Below, in pieces: positions 20,805-31,671 of a stretch of 64,000 nt of DNA. Positions within the stretch are counted from its first letter, which is position 1, and the number at the start of each line of letters is the position of its first letter. A model generated the notes under the pieces. It was not told the DNA's origin. It ran no database searches and worked only from the letters and a program-made list of their open reading frames with translations. The position numbers and the translations under genes are program-made. The stretch comes from Doryteuthis pealeii (lineage: Eukaryota; Mollusca; Cephalopoda; Myopsida; Loliginidae): positions 100,419,359 through 100,483,358 of the forward strand of contig CM042145.1 in NCBI GenBank assembly GCA_023376005.1. The letters run 5' to 3'.

Positions 20805-22039
20805 TAAATAAATAAAAATAAAAAAAGGTAAAAATAATGTGTGTGGGATCAGTACCATATTATAACAATGTATTTCCAAGATAAATAATTCTAGCTCTTC
20901 ATGAATATTCATTTGAGGAAAAAAAGAAAAGAAAAAAGAGTAAGGTTTAGAGAAATGCCTCCTCTTGTTCCATAAACTCAGTTCAATAGATATTTCCTGG
21001 AGGAAGACAACATCAATGAATAATTGTAATTAACAAAAACAGTTGACTACAACATAGAAATGATAGCATAAACACACACGTACATTACAGAGCTTTTACA
21101 ATTAAAGAGAAGAAAAGACGAACTCAAAGAAAGCCTGAAAATAAACAACTGATAATTTAAACGATACCATGGCTTATATTGTGTTAGATACGCTTTTTCA
21201 ATAAAGAAATGTAATTACAATTAACAGTCGATGTGGCAGGAGTCTCTTAGTCGTTAAAGTAGTAACAATAGTTCAATTACTAGTTGGTTCATTCAGTGAA
21301 GCCCAAGGTGTACTTGCCAAAATATTGTGATGGGATTGCATCAGTATTTTTTTCTTTGACTGAGCTACCTAATTTATCTACGTGTCGATGTAGCTGAAAA
21401 AATAAATAAAAAATGGATAGTTTAAGTTTTGACAATAGGCTACAGTGAATTTACTTAGCTAACAAAAGTAATTTTATTTTTAAAGCACATTATTATTATT
21501 ATTTGACTTAATACAAATACAGTGTATAAACAAAACAGAAATATTCAATTTTAATCTGGAAAATACGATTTACCGAATCAATATATCTTAATAAAGAAAA
21601 AGAAGAAAGGCTTATCATTTACTATTTATTTACAATGTTCAAACTTTTTAAAACTCGGTAAAAATGTGTGGAAATCATTGAGAGCTTTTTTTTAAATGAA
21701 CGAACGAGAGTACCAATGTTAAAGAAAAAAAGAAAAAAAAAAAAAAAAAAAAGAAAAGAAAATAAATTATTCGTGCCAAATATTTTACAAATTTACTCAC
21801 TAAAAAATAAGTAATTATTTCAGTTTCCTACTAACATCTGGAACACTGGAAATTTCAATAAAGACTCCAAAACATTATCCCTAGGTCGGCTAGCGAGATG
21901 GTCATATAAATAACTCTTAAGCCTAAGATTGTTGTTGATTCAAAACAAAATGGACAATAGCTTCGGGAAAGGTCTTAGGATCTTTAGTCAATAAATTTAG
22001 AATAAATAAACGAAATAAACAATCAATCCTTGGTCGATG
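20805..22039. other. Intron or 5' flank of the EXD3-like gene, no exon identified
   Basis: AT-rich single-copy-looking sequence with poly-A at 21726-21752. A non-coding first exon may lie here or in the CpG-rich block that follows; no splice pair could be fixed. Confidence 0.4.
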
Positions 22040-22400
22040 AGAACTCAAATCGACAGCACAATAATAATCAAAACATTACACAACTGACCAGTGTTCAATA
22101 TAGATTTGTCTTCATTGCCGATGTGGTCTAAGAACGAGATTCTTCTAATACATCGGGATGATGATAATATAATTCAAAAACTGCCCACTATGGACAATGC
22201 GACATCAAGAAACGTCAACTGGGCAGTGACATAAGGCTGAAGGCGGTGGTCAGGCGTGCTTATTAATTCATTCAAAGTCTCGTGCTTCGCACAGTACAAT
22301 AACACCGGTTGCCAATTATTCTGCGCATGCGCTAATTCACAAACCTCTGTTACGGTGTAACATCTGCACTTACGCCTTACATAAAATGTACTCTTTTATT
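22040..22400 (-). promoter_or_regulatory. Probable CpG-rich promoter of the EXD3-like gene with NRF-1-type palindrome
   Basis: This stretch has many more CpG dinucleotides than the surrounding AT-rich DNA and holds TGCGCATGCGC at 22322-22332, a perfect match to the NRF-1 palindrome. It lies 2.9 kb upstream of the start-codon exon, which must follow at least one non-coding exon. A strong donor (GTAAGTG on the minus strand, GT at 22372-22373) could end that exon. Promoter identity is inferred. Confidence 0.45.
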
Positions 22401-22775
22401 TGGCGCTACTACTCTGCATTTGTGCCAAATAAATACACCTTCAGCCATTTTTACTGGATACAAAATACAGAGATACAGTTAGATCTGAGCATTTAGCCAT
22501 AGAGTTTTTTTTGGGTGGATAGGAAAAAAGTGGTCGTCGTTTTTCTTGAAATTTTCCGTAGATAGTCTCATTCGCACTTCATCTCATGATGAACAATAAA
22601 TAATACATTCGCCCGTCGCCTTCTGTAACTGATTTCACTAAAATTCATCAGGTTCTTCATGATTCTACCCAACCTACCCACTCCTGCGTTTTGTCAGAAA
22701 ATTTACAGATGATGGAGATGGGTTGGGGGAAAATAAAAACAAAATCCTTAATAAACGAATAAACTAAATAATTTT

Positions 22776-22985
22776 CTGGGTTTGATATCAATCCCCATCA
22801 ACTTAGTGCATGAGTAGCACATCTTGGGTAATCTGATCTGTGCGGTAAAGATGGGAATTGATAGTAAGTGTGGTGCTCTATCTTAGCAAAAACAATCTCC
22901 TTGCTCTAGCGTAAAGGGGATAGACTCCATCACTGTCTGGCTGATACCAACAATAGGCCACTCTGCCAACTTTACTAACTTTTAT
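22776..22985 (+). repeat. SINE family A, 5' truncated
   Basis: Begins around the B box (TTTGATATCAATCC), then AGTGCATGAGTAGCACA, and ends GGCCACTCTGCCAACTTTAC. Confidence 0.72.
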
Positions 22986-23309
22986 TGTTGTCAAAGTTCC
23001 CTTTGTTGTAGTGAAAAGTCATTGTAGTATTATGGTATCCTATCGAGGGCGGACATTTATCCCATATACACTAATTTGCATGCAAGACATGTTCATGCCT
23101 GCTTTGAGCTTTGTGAATACGTCATTTCTTTCGCTACTGAACCACAATTTGAATTGTGACTCACTAACCCTAACCTAACGATTACAAGCTTTCCTGTGTA
23201 AAATAGATAATATGAGAGGTAAAGAAAGAATCAAGGAATGCTCTCCTTGCAGTCGCTTCCTAGACTGTATAGTGTACATTACAATAATATAAAAAAGTAT
23301 ATTAAATGT

Positions 23310-23515
23310 CAAGTGGTGGCAGCGTGTTTCAAACAGGACCATCCTGGAGAGAACTGGACTCCCTGGCATGCATTACATACTTTCCCAGCACAACCTGAGA
23401 TGGACTGGATACTTAAACAGATTTGGCGATGACAGACTGCCAAAGAAGATTCTGTACTCTCAATTGAGAGAGGGATCATATGGAATCGGTAGACCAAAGC
23501 TCAGGTACTATTGAG
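23310..23515 (+). pseudogene. LINE ORF2 C-terminal fragment
   Basis: The plus frame reads RTGLPGMHYILSQHNLRWTG, then DDRLPKKILYSQLREGSYGI, then GRPKLRY. This is the usual tail after the reverse transcriptase in non-LTR elements (LRW-GH, RLPK-LLY, GRPKLRY). A stop follows. Confidence 0.78.
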
Positions 23516-24138
23516 AATTCTGGGGTATGGGGGTTATCGTCCTTTGTCTGCGAGCCTCTGTTTCAAACCAACCAATCACGAGCCAGCATACTTTGGCGGC
23601 AAAGCCGAATAAGCAAACTCATTGTCTTCTGATCCAGCTAGCACTAGGGACAGACCTAAATAAGGGTCGCTCCATCTCTTCTCAACAACCAGAATCGGAG
23701 TCGGACATCAAACAGAATGTCTATCATATCCGAACTATCAGAAGGCCGTAGCAAGGGCTCCGATAATACCCTATCTCAGGACTCAGATAAGTTTATTACA
23801 AATTATATTTGTGCAGACGAACTAAAGTTTGCAATCCTTATTGTTATTCTGTAATACATGTCTTTTTATTCCTATTACTAGTTGTTTGGTTATTTCTTTA
23901 ACTCTCAACTTGTCTGCCACACTCGTGGTTAACTCCATACTTCAAACCTTGGAGTACTGTCGTTTGTGTCTAATTGTTTATAGTACAAAGCCAATATCAA
24001 GAGAAACTTGAAGGACTTTAACATCCCCGTAGGCAGTTGACAAGATGCAACCAGAGATCAAATCAAATAGAGAAAACAGATTCGCATGGTGTCATCATTG
24101 GATACAATAGGCAGCAAGTAATAATAGTAATACAATAA
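23516..24138. other. Retroelement flank, no gene recognised
   Basis: Continues from the LINE tail; short open frames such as 23527-23751 match nothing I know. Confidence 0.4.
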
Positions 24139-24330
24139 GTAAAGTCATTGTGGTAGTGGCCTAAAGTCGGTATCAGCCAAACAGAGAGGGACTCTATCCC
24201 CTTTTCATTAGCGCTAGACAAGAAGATTGTTTTGGCGTCTGAAGCGGAGCGCGACACTACCATCAGCTACTCACTTTACCGCACAGATCCCTGTGCTACT
24301 CATACGCTGAGTTGGTGAACCAAGCCTAAA
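24139..24330 (-). repeat. SINE family A
   Basis: Minus-strand copy from the TAGTGGCCTAAAGTCGGTAT tail to TACGCTGAGTTGGTGAACC; tRNA head missing. Confidence 0.75.
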
Positions 24331-24399
24331 TTAGGGTGTATTTATTTTGATTTTCTTATTCATTTTTTTCTTATTTATTTTTTAAACCCATTTTTATTT

Positions 24400-24464
24400 T
24401 GCAACCCAATTTATTTATTTTGTGACCTACTGAAGGTTCGTGACCCTTAGTTAGAAAACCACTG
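24400..24464 (+). mobile_element. hAT-like right end
   Basis: GTGACC repeats and a terminus GTTAGAAAACCACTG resemble the hAT-like end at 1707-1721. Confidence 0.35.
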
Positions 24465-24659
24465 CATTAAACAACCTCCTATTAAATGACCTCTTAGTAT
24501 AGTTCCTTTCCATTTTGTTACTATTCTATGTATGTCATTCTTGCTTTGTTGGAGAAAGTAAATCCTCCTGTTACTTTATGTTTGCCTGGCCTGGTTAAAG
24601 CAAATAATGAAGGTTGCCATGGAAACATACCTGGCTTGGAGGTTTAGGAGTGGCATGAG

Positions 24660-25117
24660 AAGTAATTCCTTTCATTCTAAGAACAAAAAGAAAAAAAAAA
24701 AGGAAGAATAAGAAGAAAAATGAGAGAGTGGAAATAGAGTGAGGTGAGAGTGAGAGTGAGAGGAAGCTAAGAGGATAGAAAGTATGGGAAAGAATAAGAG
24801 AGAGAAAAAGAGGGAGGGAGGGAGGAAGATGCATGAACAGAATTTATAACAGTTCTTTTCATTATAAGAACAAAAAAAAAGATGAATAAGAAGAAAGGTA
24901 TGTGAGTGGGAATAGAAAGAAAGAACTAGGGTGAAAGTGAAAGGAAGCTAAGAAGATAGAGAGTATGGGGAAGAATAAGATAGGGAAAGAGAGAGAGGGA
25001 GAGGCACCCTCATATATAAGGATCGAGAGAGAGAGAAGGGCGAGCTAGAGATAGAGTGTATAGAGAAAAATAGATAAAGAGAGAGAGGGAGGGAAAGGCA
25101 CCCACATATATAAGGAT

Positions 25118-25172
<55 letters not shown>
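24660..25172 (+). repeat. Polypurine block ending in a GA microsatellite
   Basis: About 510 bases almost entirely A/G on the plus strand. Two diverged units begin TTCATTCTAAGAACAAAAAG (24669) and TTCATTATAAGAACAAAAAA (24857). A second repeat (CATATATAAGGATC) recurs at 25010 and 25105, and (GA)n closes at 25118-25172. Minus-strand Ser/Leu reading frames are by-products. Confidence 0.88.
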
Positions 25173-25174
<2 letters not shown>

Positions 25175-25499
25175 TTATATTAATGAATATCAACCCTTAA
25201 TTACTTCCCTTCTGGAGAACAAGTATTGTTCTCCCCTTTGGTAACTCTCTTATAAAAGAGTAAAAGAACTGCTAGTGTGTTCCAACAGTGGGCAATATGA
25301 CTAAGCTACTTTAGTAGTATGAAATGTCTTGTTTTCATTACACTAAAAAAAGAAAAAAAAGAAAAGAAAATCAGAAGCAAGGGCCTTTCATTGACCATGA
25401 TATTGCATTTGTTTGGTTTGGTTCAGTTTATGAACTTTCTGGGGCTGCTGGTGTTTCTCCCTCTTTCTGGCTCTCTTTGCTGTCGAGGCTACTCTCCTC

Positions 25500-25750
25500 T
25501 CCCTTTCCATACCTTACTTAACGTTAAGGCGCCAGGCTGCTGTATTTTTTGCATCAACCTCCCACATGTTTGTGTCAATATAGCATATCCTCATGACTCT
25601 CCTGCAGACATCTTTAAATTGTAGGTGTGGTCTACCAACTGATCAGGAGCCTTTTACTAATTCGCCATACAAAAGATCTTTTGGATGCGGCCATTTTCCA
25701 TTCTCCTGACATGTCCAAGCCGAAGGCACCTCTTCAGTTTATTTATTTTA
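25500..25750 (-). pseudogene. LINE ORF2 C-terminal fragment
   Basis: Minus-strand reading gives RLGHVRRMENGRIQK, then GRPHLQFKDVCRR, then IDTNMWEVDAKNTAAWRLNV: the post-RT tail of a non-LTR retrotransposon with frameshifts. A different copy from the one at 23310. Confidence 0.75.
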
Positions 25751-25834
25751 TGGAATATCAAGTTCTTCTTTATTTAATGCTGACATTTTTAAAAATAGTC
25801 CTTTTTTATTTGTCTATCAGCATTTGTTTATTAC

Positions 25835-25975
25835 CAACAACAAGAAATAAGCACAGACACCCAGCCCAGCAGAAGGAAACAGCCCAGAAGAAGAAGATAG
25901 CTGCAGAACCAGTAAGCACCCAGCCCATCTCCTCTCCTCTCTCTCCCCACAGTTATATGATATCAAGTATTCTTA
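25835..25975 (+). repeat. Inverted partner of 28570-28705
   Basis: ACCAACAACAAGAAATAAGC and CCCAGCCCAGCAGAAGGAAA match the reverse strand at 28600-28700 closely. Possibly the end of an unclassified element. Confidence 0.6.
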
Positions 25976-25980
25976 TTTAG

Positions 25981-26275
25981 TTGGAGGCGCGTGGCATAAT
26001 GGTTAGTCATAGGAAATGAGCTCGTTGAACTGAGTTCAATTCTTGGATGAAGCTACAGTTCACATAGCGCTAATACCCTTGGGAAAGGTATAAATCCAAT
26101 TACTCTTCCTCCAGCTATGGGTAAATAGTAGGACAGACTAAGTTCTTTAACCTTGGTTAGGCAACCAGTCTAGAAGAAGGAAAACTCTGAATTCAAACCT
26201 GTTAAACTCCACTTGGGGTGGTCACTACTAGAATAGGCTCAGTCCTAATTAGCGATCTATTTTACTAATTCAAAT
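25981..26275 (+). repeat. SINE family B
   Basis: Full-length copy from GGAGGCGCGTGGCATAATGG to TAGCGATCTATTTTACTAAT. Confidence 0.82.
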
Positions 26276-26290
26276 TTAATCTAATACTTA

Positions 26291-26543
26291 TAAGTAAAAG
26301 TAAAGTCAGTGGGGCGGCCTAATGTCGATATCAGCCTGACAGCGAGTGAGTCTATCCCCTTTTCATTAGTGCTAAACCAAGGAGATTATTTTAGCATCTG
26401 AGGTGGAGCGCCACACCTACCATCTGCTCCTCACATACCGCACAGATCCCTGTGCTACTCATACACTGAGTTGGCGAGGGCCAGTATCGAACCAAGAACC
26501 TTGTGATCTAGCCGAACACTCTACCGACTAAGCTAAACCGGCC
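26291..26543 (-). repeat. SINE family A, full length
   Basis: Minus strand: head GGCCGGTTTAGCTTAGTCGG at 26543 and AAAGTCAGTGGGGCGGCC tail at left; A and B boxes both recognisable. Confidence 0.85.
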
Positions 26544-26602
26544 TAGGTTTAAAGTAACTATTCCTATTTAATATAATAATCAATTTGTTTGCACACAGTT
26601 TT

Positions 26603-26850
26603 ATGATATAGCTCAGTTGGTAGAGCGCCTGCCTAGGAATCACAAGGTTCCTGGTTCGATACTGGTCCCCACATGAGTCGTACAGATTGAGTAATCTAAT
26701 CTGTGCAGTAAACTGGGGACTGACGGTAAGTATGGTGCTCCACCTCAGATGCATAAATAACCTCCCTGGTCTAGCACTAAGCGAAAAGGGGATAGACTCC
26801 CTTGCTGTTTGGCTGATACTGACAATAGGCCACTCTGCCAACTTTATTTT
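26603..26850 (+). repeat. SINE family A, full length
   Basis: Head GATATAGCTCAGTTGGTAGA, B box GGTTCGATACT, end GGCCACTCTGCCAACTTTAT. It lies head to head with the copy at 26291-26543, about 60 bases apart. Confidence 0.85.
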
Positions 26851-26871
26851 CTTTTACTTATATGATATCTA

Positions 26872-26955
26872 GGGTGTCCCATTGTGGTATAATGGTTAGC
26901 AAGGTATCTCACAGATCTATTACTACTAAAAAGCAAGTTCAATCCTCGCTGGTTG
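26872..26955 (+). repeat. tRNA-like SINE head (passenger type C)
   Basis: GTGTCCCATTGTGGTATAAT, GGTTAGCAAGG and AAGTTCAATCCTCGC resemble the tRNA-like passenger found inside H2 Helitron-like copies and the triplet at 10328-10648. Confidence 0.55.
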
Positions 26956-26956
26956 G

Positions 26957-27170
26957 TTAATTAGTAGGTTGAATTTTATGGCATGTCAACACTTGTTGGG
27001 TTATTTTATGCTGAAGATGTTTTCTTTTATTCATTCTTGGTGGGCATTCAAAATTTTTTTTTTCAAATTAACTTTTTTTAAACACATTTTTTAAAAACTA
27101 TTTTTTTCTATTTAACCCATACATGGGACCCTAACAGGTACTACCACTCTGGGTCAGAGGGAACTTGGAA
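26957..27170 (+). repeat. Family D repeat, 3' truncated
   Basis: GGTTGAATTTTATGGCATGT head and ATGGGACCCTAACAGGTACT body. Confidence 0.7.
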
Positions 27171-27354
27171 ATCCTAAAAATTCTTCTTCAAATGCATACT
27201 GTACGCATTTCACAATCGCTGATGATTGCAAATTAATGATAAATAAGAACTGAAGTAGTGCTGTTTTACATTTATATTGAATGGATAGGTGATACCACTG
27301 ATTTGGGCAGAATTTTTGGTTAAAAAAAGTGTGACCTATCCACAAGTATATATA

Positions 27355-27645
27355 TATTTATCAACCCCTCCGCATGAGCAGGATGCAACACAAGGTCAAT
27401 TTTTTAAGCGGAGTTTAACAGGTTTGAATTCAGAGTTTTCCTTCTCATAGACTGGTTACCCTAGCCATGGTTAAAGAGCCCAATCTGCCCTGCTATTTAC
27501 CCATAGCTGGAGGGAGAATTGGATTCATACCTTTCCCAAAGGTATTAGTGCTATGTGAAAGGCAAACAGCTTCGTCCAGGAATTGAACTCAGGTTGACGA
27601 GTCCATTTCCTACGTCTCTAACCATTAGCCCACACGCCTCCATGA
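27355..27645 (-). repeat. SINE family B
   Basis: Minus-strand copy; CAACCCCTCCGCATGAGCAG tail at left, CTAACCATTAGCCCACACGC head at right. Confidence 0.82.
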
Positions 27646-27837
27646 GTATATATGGTAATAATAATCCTTTGTAAACAATTATGGCTTCAAGTAACCATTC
27701 TTAATACAAATAATTTATGCATATGGTATATGGTTTCAACTATTCCTATTAACATTAATCTGTAGGAATATCCGTGTACAGATTATGAGGAATAATACAT
27801 AGGTACACAAATCAAAATAACTATGGAAAAGCACATA

Positions 27838-28262
27838 TCTATTAATAATGGAGATTGAATGTATTTCTGTCTGTAACAATAACTACGTCACAGCTTACAT
27901 CACAATATTGTGTCATATACACTTAACATTTGCGTAAGCAATTTAAAAAAATAAAATTTCAGTAACAAGAAGTTAACTAAAAAGTATACAAATAAAAAAA
28001 AACTACGATTTTGTGTAAAATTTATGTGCAAAATATCCAAAATAATTATTTGATTAATAATTAATAAATGCAAGCAACATTTTATTTGAGGGGTTCAGAA
28101 CTAAGTTTCCATTTTAAATTGTTTCATTTTTTTATACTCTTTTAATAAATTTGATGATTGATGATACAAACCCTCTGACATTGAATTTTCAAATCCCACC
28201 CGCTCAGGCAATACCTTTCAAAAATTAATTTTTATACCGCCCAGTGGGTGTTTTGTTGCTAG
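27838..28262 (+). mobile_element. Helitron-like family H1, copy 4
   Basis: Starts TCTATTAATAATGGAGATTG and ends CGCCCAGTGGGTGTTTTGTTGCTAG followed by T (hairpin GCCC/GGGT plus 3' CTAG). The inside is diverged from the other copies. Confidence 0.58.
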
Positions 28263-29364
28263 TACTTTTAACCAAGTTTATTAACATGTAAACACTACTA
28301 GACACGACAATATAACGAGTACTTGAAGGCAGTACTTACAGTTATTTATCTCCCTTGCTGAGGGAGTGCTCAGATGGTGTAGTCAGCTATGAGGGGCGAG
28401 AACCCGATTCTACAAGGCTTACTCCTCGTGGGTCGAGACAGGTTAAGAGGAAGTTTTTACAACCTCACAAGTGACGTTAATCTCTAACTTCCTGTCCTCT
28501 GGGCACAGGAGAGTTCTAGCCCCTACAAATCATTTTCAAACAGATGTTGTATACCCTTTATACCCCTCAGGTGTATAATGGGGAGAGAAAAGAGAGGAAA
28601 GGAGATGGGTCGGGTGCTTACTGGTTCTGTGGCTATCTTCTTCTTCTAGGCTGTTTCCTTCTGCTGGGCTGGGTGTCTGTGCTTATTTCTTGTTGGTAAT
28701 AATTAAGCAAGACTTAAAGACTTAATTGCTTTACAAGACATCTTTATTCTTTATTAAAAATCCTGAAGTCAAAAGGGTTTTCAATAATGTGGTGAGAAAT
28801 TGGCATCTTAGGACAGACAAACCTTACACCTGCTCTTTTCTACTAATGGCCAATATCTAACTAACTAAATCAGTTTCCTTCTCACGCTTGCCTTCAGTCA
28901 ATCAGTAATCAGCGTCCAGGTTAGAGAAGGTGAATTGCGCCTTTCATTCACTTTTACAACTGTGTATAACGGTCAATAGTAACTTTCCATTAACCATACC
29001 ATTATTTGAATTTTACTACACTTACAGACATAATTTGTAGGCTACCCACGAGTTATGTAACACAGATATATTGGGTTGGTTGGTTTTATAGCATGTCAAC
29101 CTCTGTTGACAAAGTCAGTCTTTTTTTCAAGCAATTATATGGTTTTAAGTAACTATTCCTATTTACCAATGATAATCATTAGTTTCAATTATTTCTATTC
29201 AAAGGTTATTAGCCATATGTGAAATGCAAACTGTAGATTATGAGTTATCTCCCTTGGACTGTTTCGGTAGAAGGAACTCTTTGGCAAAGAGGGAGAAAGT
29301 TAATTGGCAACAGACTAATATATACAACAATCTTCCATCATTAGAATGACTGGCATTCAAGTGC
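28263..29364. other. Intergenic, unclassified repeat remnants
   Basis: Holds a GC-richer block at 28355-28530 and the inverted partner (28570-28705) of 25835-25975. A family D hairpin core begins at 29072. No reading frame of interest. Confidence 0.45.
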
Positions 29365-29452
29365 CTTTTGACACAAACAACCTTGTCCAGTATTTGAACT
29401 TGGGCTGCTGTGTCCATTTCCTACAATGGTAACCATTACACCACACGCACAA
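29365..29452 (-). repeat. SINE family B head fragment
   Basis: CCTTGTCCAGTATTTGAACT and GGTAACCATTACACCACACG. Confidence 0.6.
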
Positions 29453-29509
29453 GGCAAAAGATGGTTTTGAGCCTGCACTCCCTGAGTACGATGGGAGCAT
29501 CTGACACAC

Positions 29510-29990
29510 AGAGTTTGGTTTGTTTGTTTTATGGCATAACAACCTTTTCAGGTCATTTAATGTCGAAACAAGTCATTTTGATAAAGGTTTGTTTCAAATT
29601 GGTATAATTTTCATTAACTTCATTTTATTTTTTTTTAATGGTATAGTAACCCTGTGGGTTATTTAATGCTAAAAGCTGTTAGAGTGTGAGATAAAAGTTA
29701 GTACTCAAGTTTCCTTTACAGGTGCATTTTTGTAGCTGTATTTTGTGGATGTATTTTATATCTGATTCATATTTTTTGATATATTTTTATTTCTCTCAAG
29801 AAGGATAAAATGTCATCCATTTAAGTATTCTCGAACAGATCCCTCATATTATTTGCGTTGAAATATTTATTTCTGATAGGAGGAAAAACTTCACAATCCA
29901 TGAGAAAATGTTTGACAGTGCAGTTGGTTGGTTGATTGATTTTAACAGCATATCAACCTGTCTGAGGTTATGTCATGCCTAACGGTTAGG
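29510..29990 (+). repeat. Cluster of three family D hairpin cores
   Basis: GGCATAACAACC (29534), GGTATAGTAACC (29640) and AGCATATCAACC (29948), each with its GGTT/ATGCC partner, without the longer body. Confidence 0.6.
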
Positions 29991-30415
29991 AAGTAATATA
30001 TGTTGTGTATTTATATTTATACTTTTTTAGTGATAGCACCATTGGCGATCATGCTGAATGGTATTGATTAAGTTCATGTCAATATTCTATGGTATAATTT
30101 TATTTTCCTCAAAAAGGAGAGAATGTCTTCCATGTTGACATTTTCAAATAGATCTAGTGCAGGGTATTTGACATGCTTCGCACCATGGTGGATCCTCTTG
30201 TTTAAGTATAGAATTGTGCGTAAGTCTTATATGGCCAATGCACAGCCAAGCCAGTATTACTTTTTCCTCTTGGAATTTTCTATATCTCAGCTTCCATTCT
30301 CCTAGTGTTGGCTTATTTGATAATAATTTGTACAATTATTCCAACGTTATTGCCATTTTTGCTTGATAAATCTTTTATTTGGTTCTTTAGATCTGTCACA
30401 CACAGTTGGTTGGGA

Positions 30416-31138
30416 TGGTTGGTTGGTTGGATTTTACGGCATGTCAACTTTGTTGGGTTATTTTATGCAAAGAGATTTTGTTTTATTCATTCTTAATGGG
30501 TATTGAAATTTTTAAAAAAAAAATGCATTTTTTCTATTTAATCCATAAATGGGACCCTAACAGGTAGTACCACTCCAGGGTGGACCTGGAAGTAATGGTG
30601 ATGAAGGGGTACTCCACACTCCCCAGAGCTCCAGAACTGGAACTTCTTCATTAGAAGATTGATAGTTATTTGATTAAATTAGTAGTTTTGTTTAATGGCA
30701 TATCAACCCTTTTCGGGTCATTTAATGCTGAATCAAGTTATTTTGATATCAGGTTATTTACAGTACCTGCTGTTGCTTAAATGGTCAGCCATCTAAGTAT
30801 TGAACAGCTCATTACTGCTTAACTTTGGTGATCTAGTGGAAACTGGTACTTTCAACAGATCTTACCCCTCTGCAGATATTCTAAGCTCCACCAACAGGGT
30901 AGTGGATAGTTATAAAGTTAAGGGACTACTCAGCAGCAGGTTAAAAAGACATCACTCTATCAGAATACTGTGTTAATAATTACTACTAGCATTTAATTCA
31001 TAGTCAAAATCATCAATACATAGAATAAATCTTATTAATGATGTTTCTATAAAAATCTGAGTTAATTTGCCTAAAAAAAAGGTCATGTTATTAGTGTGTT
31101 TAAAATTCTGCAATGTGCCTTATATATCACTAATAAAT
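30416..31138 (+). repeat. Family D repeat plus flank, duplicate of 4752-5416
   Basis: Long near-identical match including TTGATAGTTATTTGATTAAA and TGAACAGCTCATTACTGC. This copy keeps the CATAAATGGGACCCTAACAG segment lost in the other. Confidence 0.78.
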
Positions 31139-31483
31139 ATCTAGTGGGTATTCAATCTTTTTTTTAAAACTCAATTTTTTTAAACACATTTTTTAAAAAT
31201 CTCACAGTTGGTTGAGGATTAAACTTTGTGCAAACATCAAAATAATACAAAAAAAAAAAAAAAAAGAAAATACATGTTCACATTAGTTAAATAAAAATCT
31301 TTTTATTTTCCCTTCATCTGAGAGTACAGTATTGCTGTTGTGTTTATTTTGTCATTTTCTTTTCTTTTTTTTCTTCTTTTAAATCACTGTTTATCTTCAT
31401 ATCGGAATGTCTAACAAGAAAACCAGTTTAAAGTAATTTTTAAACTGTAAAAAAATTTGATTTTTCTTATAAAAAAGATGCAT

Positions 31484-31489
31484 TTTATT
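31484..31489 (-). promoter_or_regulatory. Likely polyadenylation signal of the hexosaminidase gene
   Basis: AATAAA on the minus strand, 125 bases after the stop codon, and the first such hexamer downstream. The surrounding sequence is AT-rich, so a chance match is possible. Confidence 0.5.
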
Positions 31490-31613
31490 AAAATATATAT
31501 ATAAAAAAATGTGCTTTACTTTTCTTTTTTTTTTTCAATAAATGTTTAGAAAAAAAAAAAAAAAAAAACTATTTTTCTTTCCTCCCGTCACAAGAATTTT
31601 CATGGATGAGTTA

Positions 31614-31671
31614 CTAATACTCTTTTGGACAGAATCCTGGCCCAGCAATTGGTTCAGCAGGAATTCCACGT
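31614..31671 (-). CDS. HEXA/HEXB-like: Hexosaminidase last coding exon
   Basis: 58 bases, acceptor TTCCAG, encoding [18 protein letters not shown] and stop TAG at 31614-31616. The conserved C-terminal Cys is present. Confidence 0.94.

Noticed and set aside
24595..25193. Ser/Leu-rich minus-strand frames of about 80 codons
   Set aside because: They are translations of the polypurine tract and GA microsatellite, which lack stops for compositional reasons.
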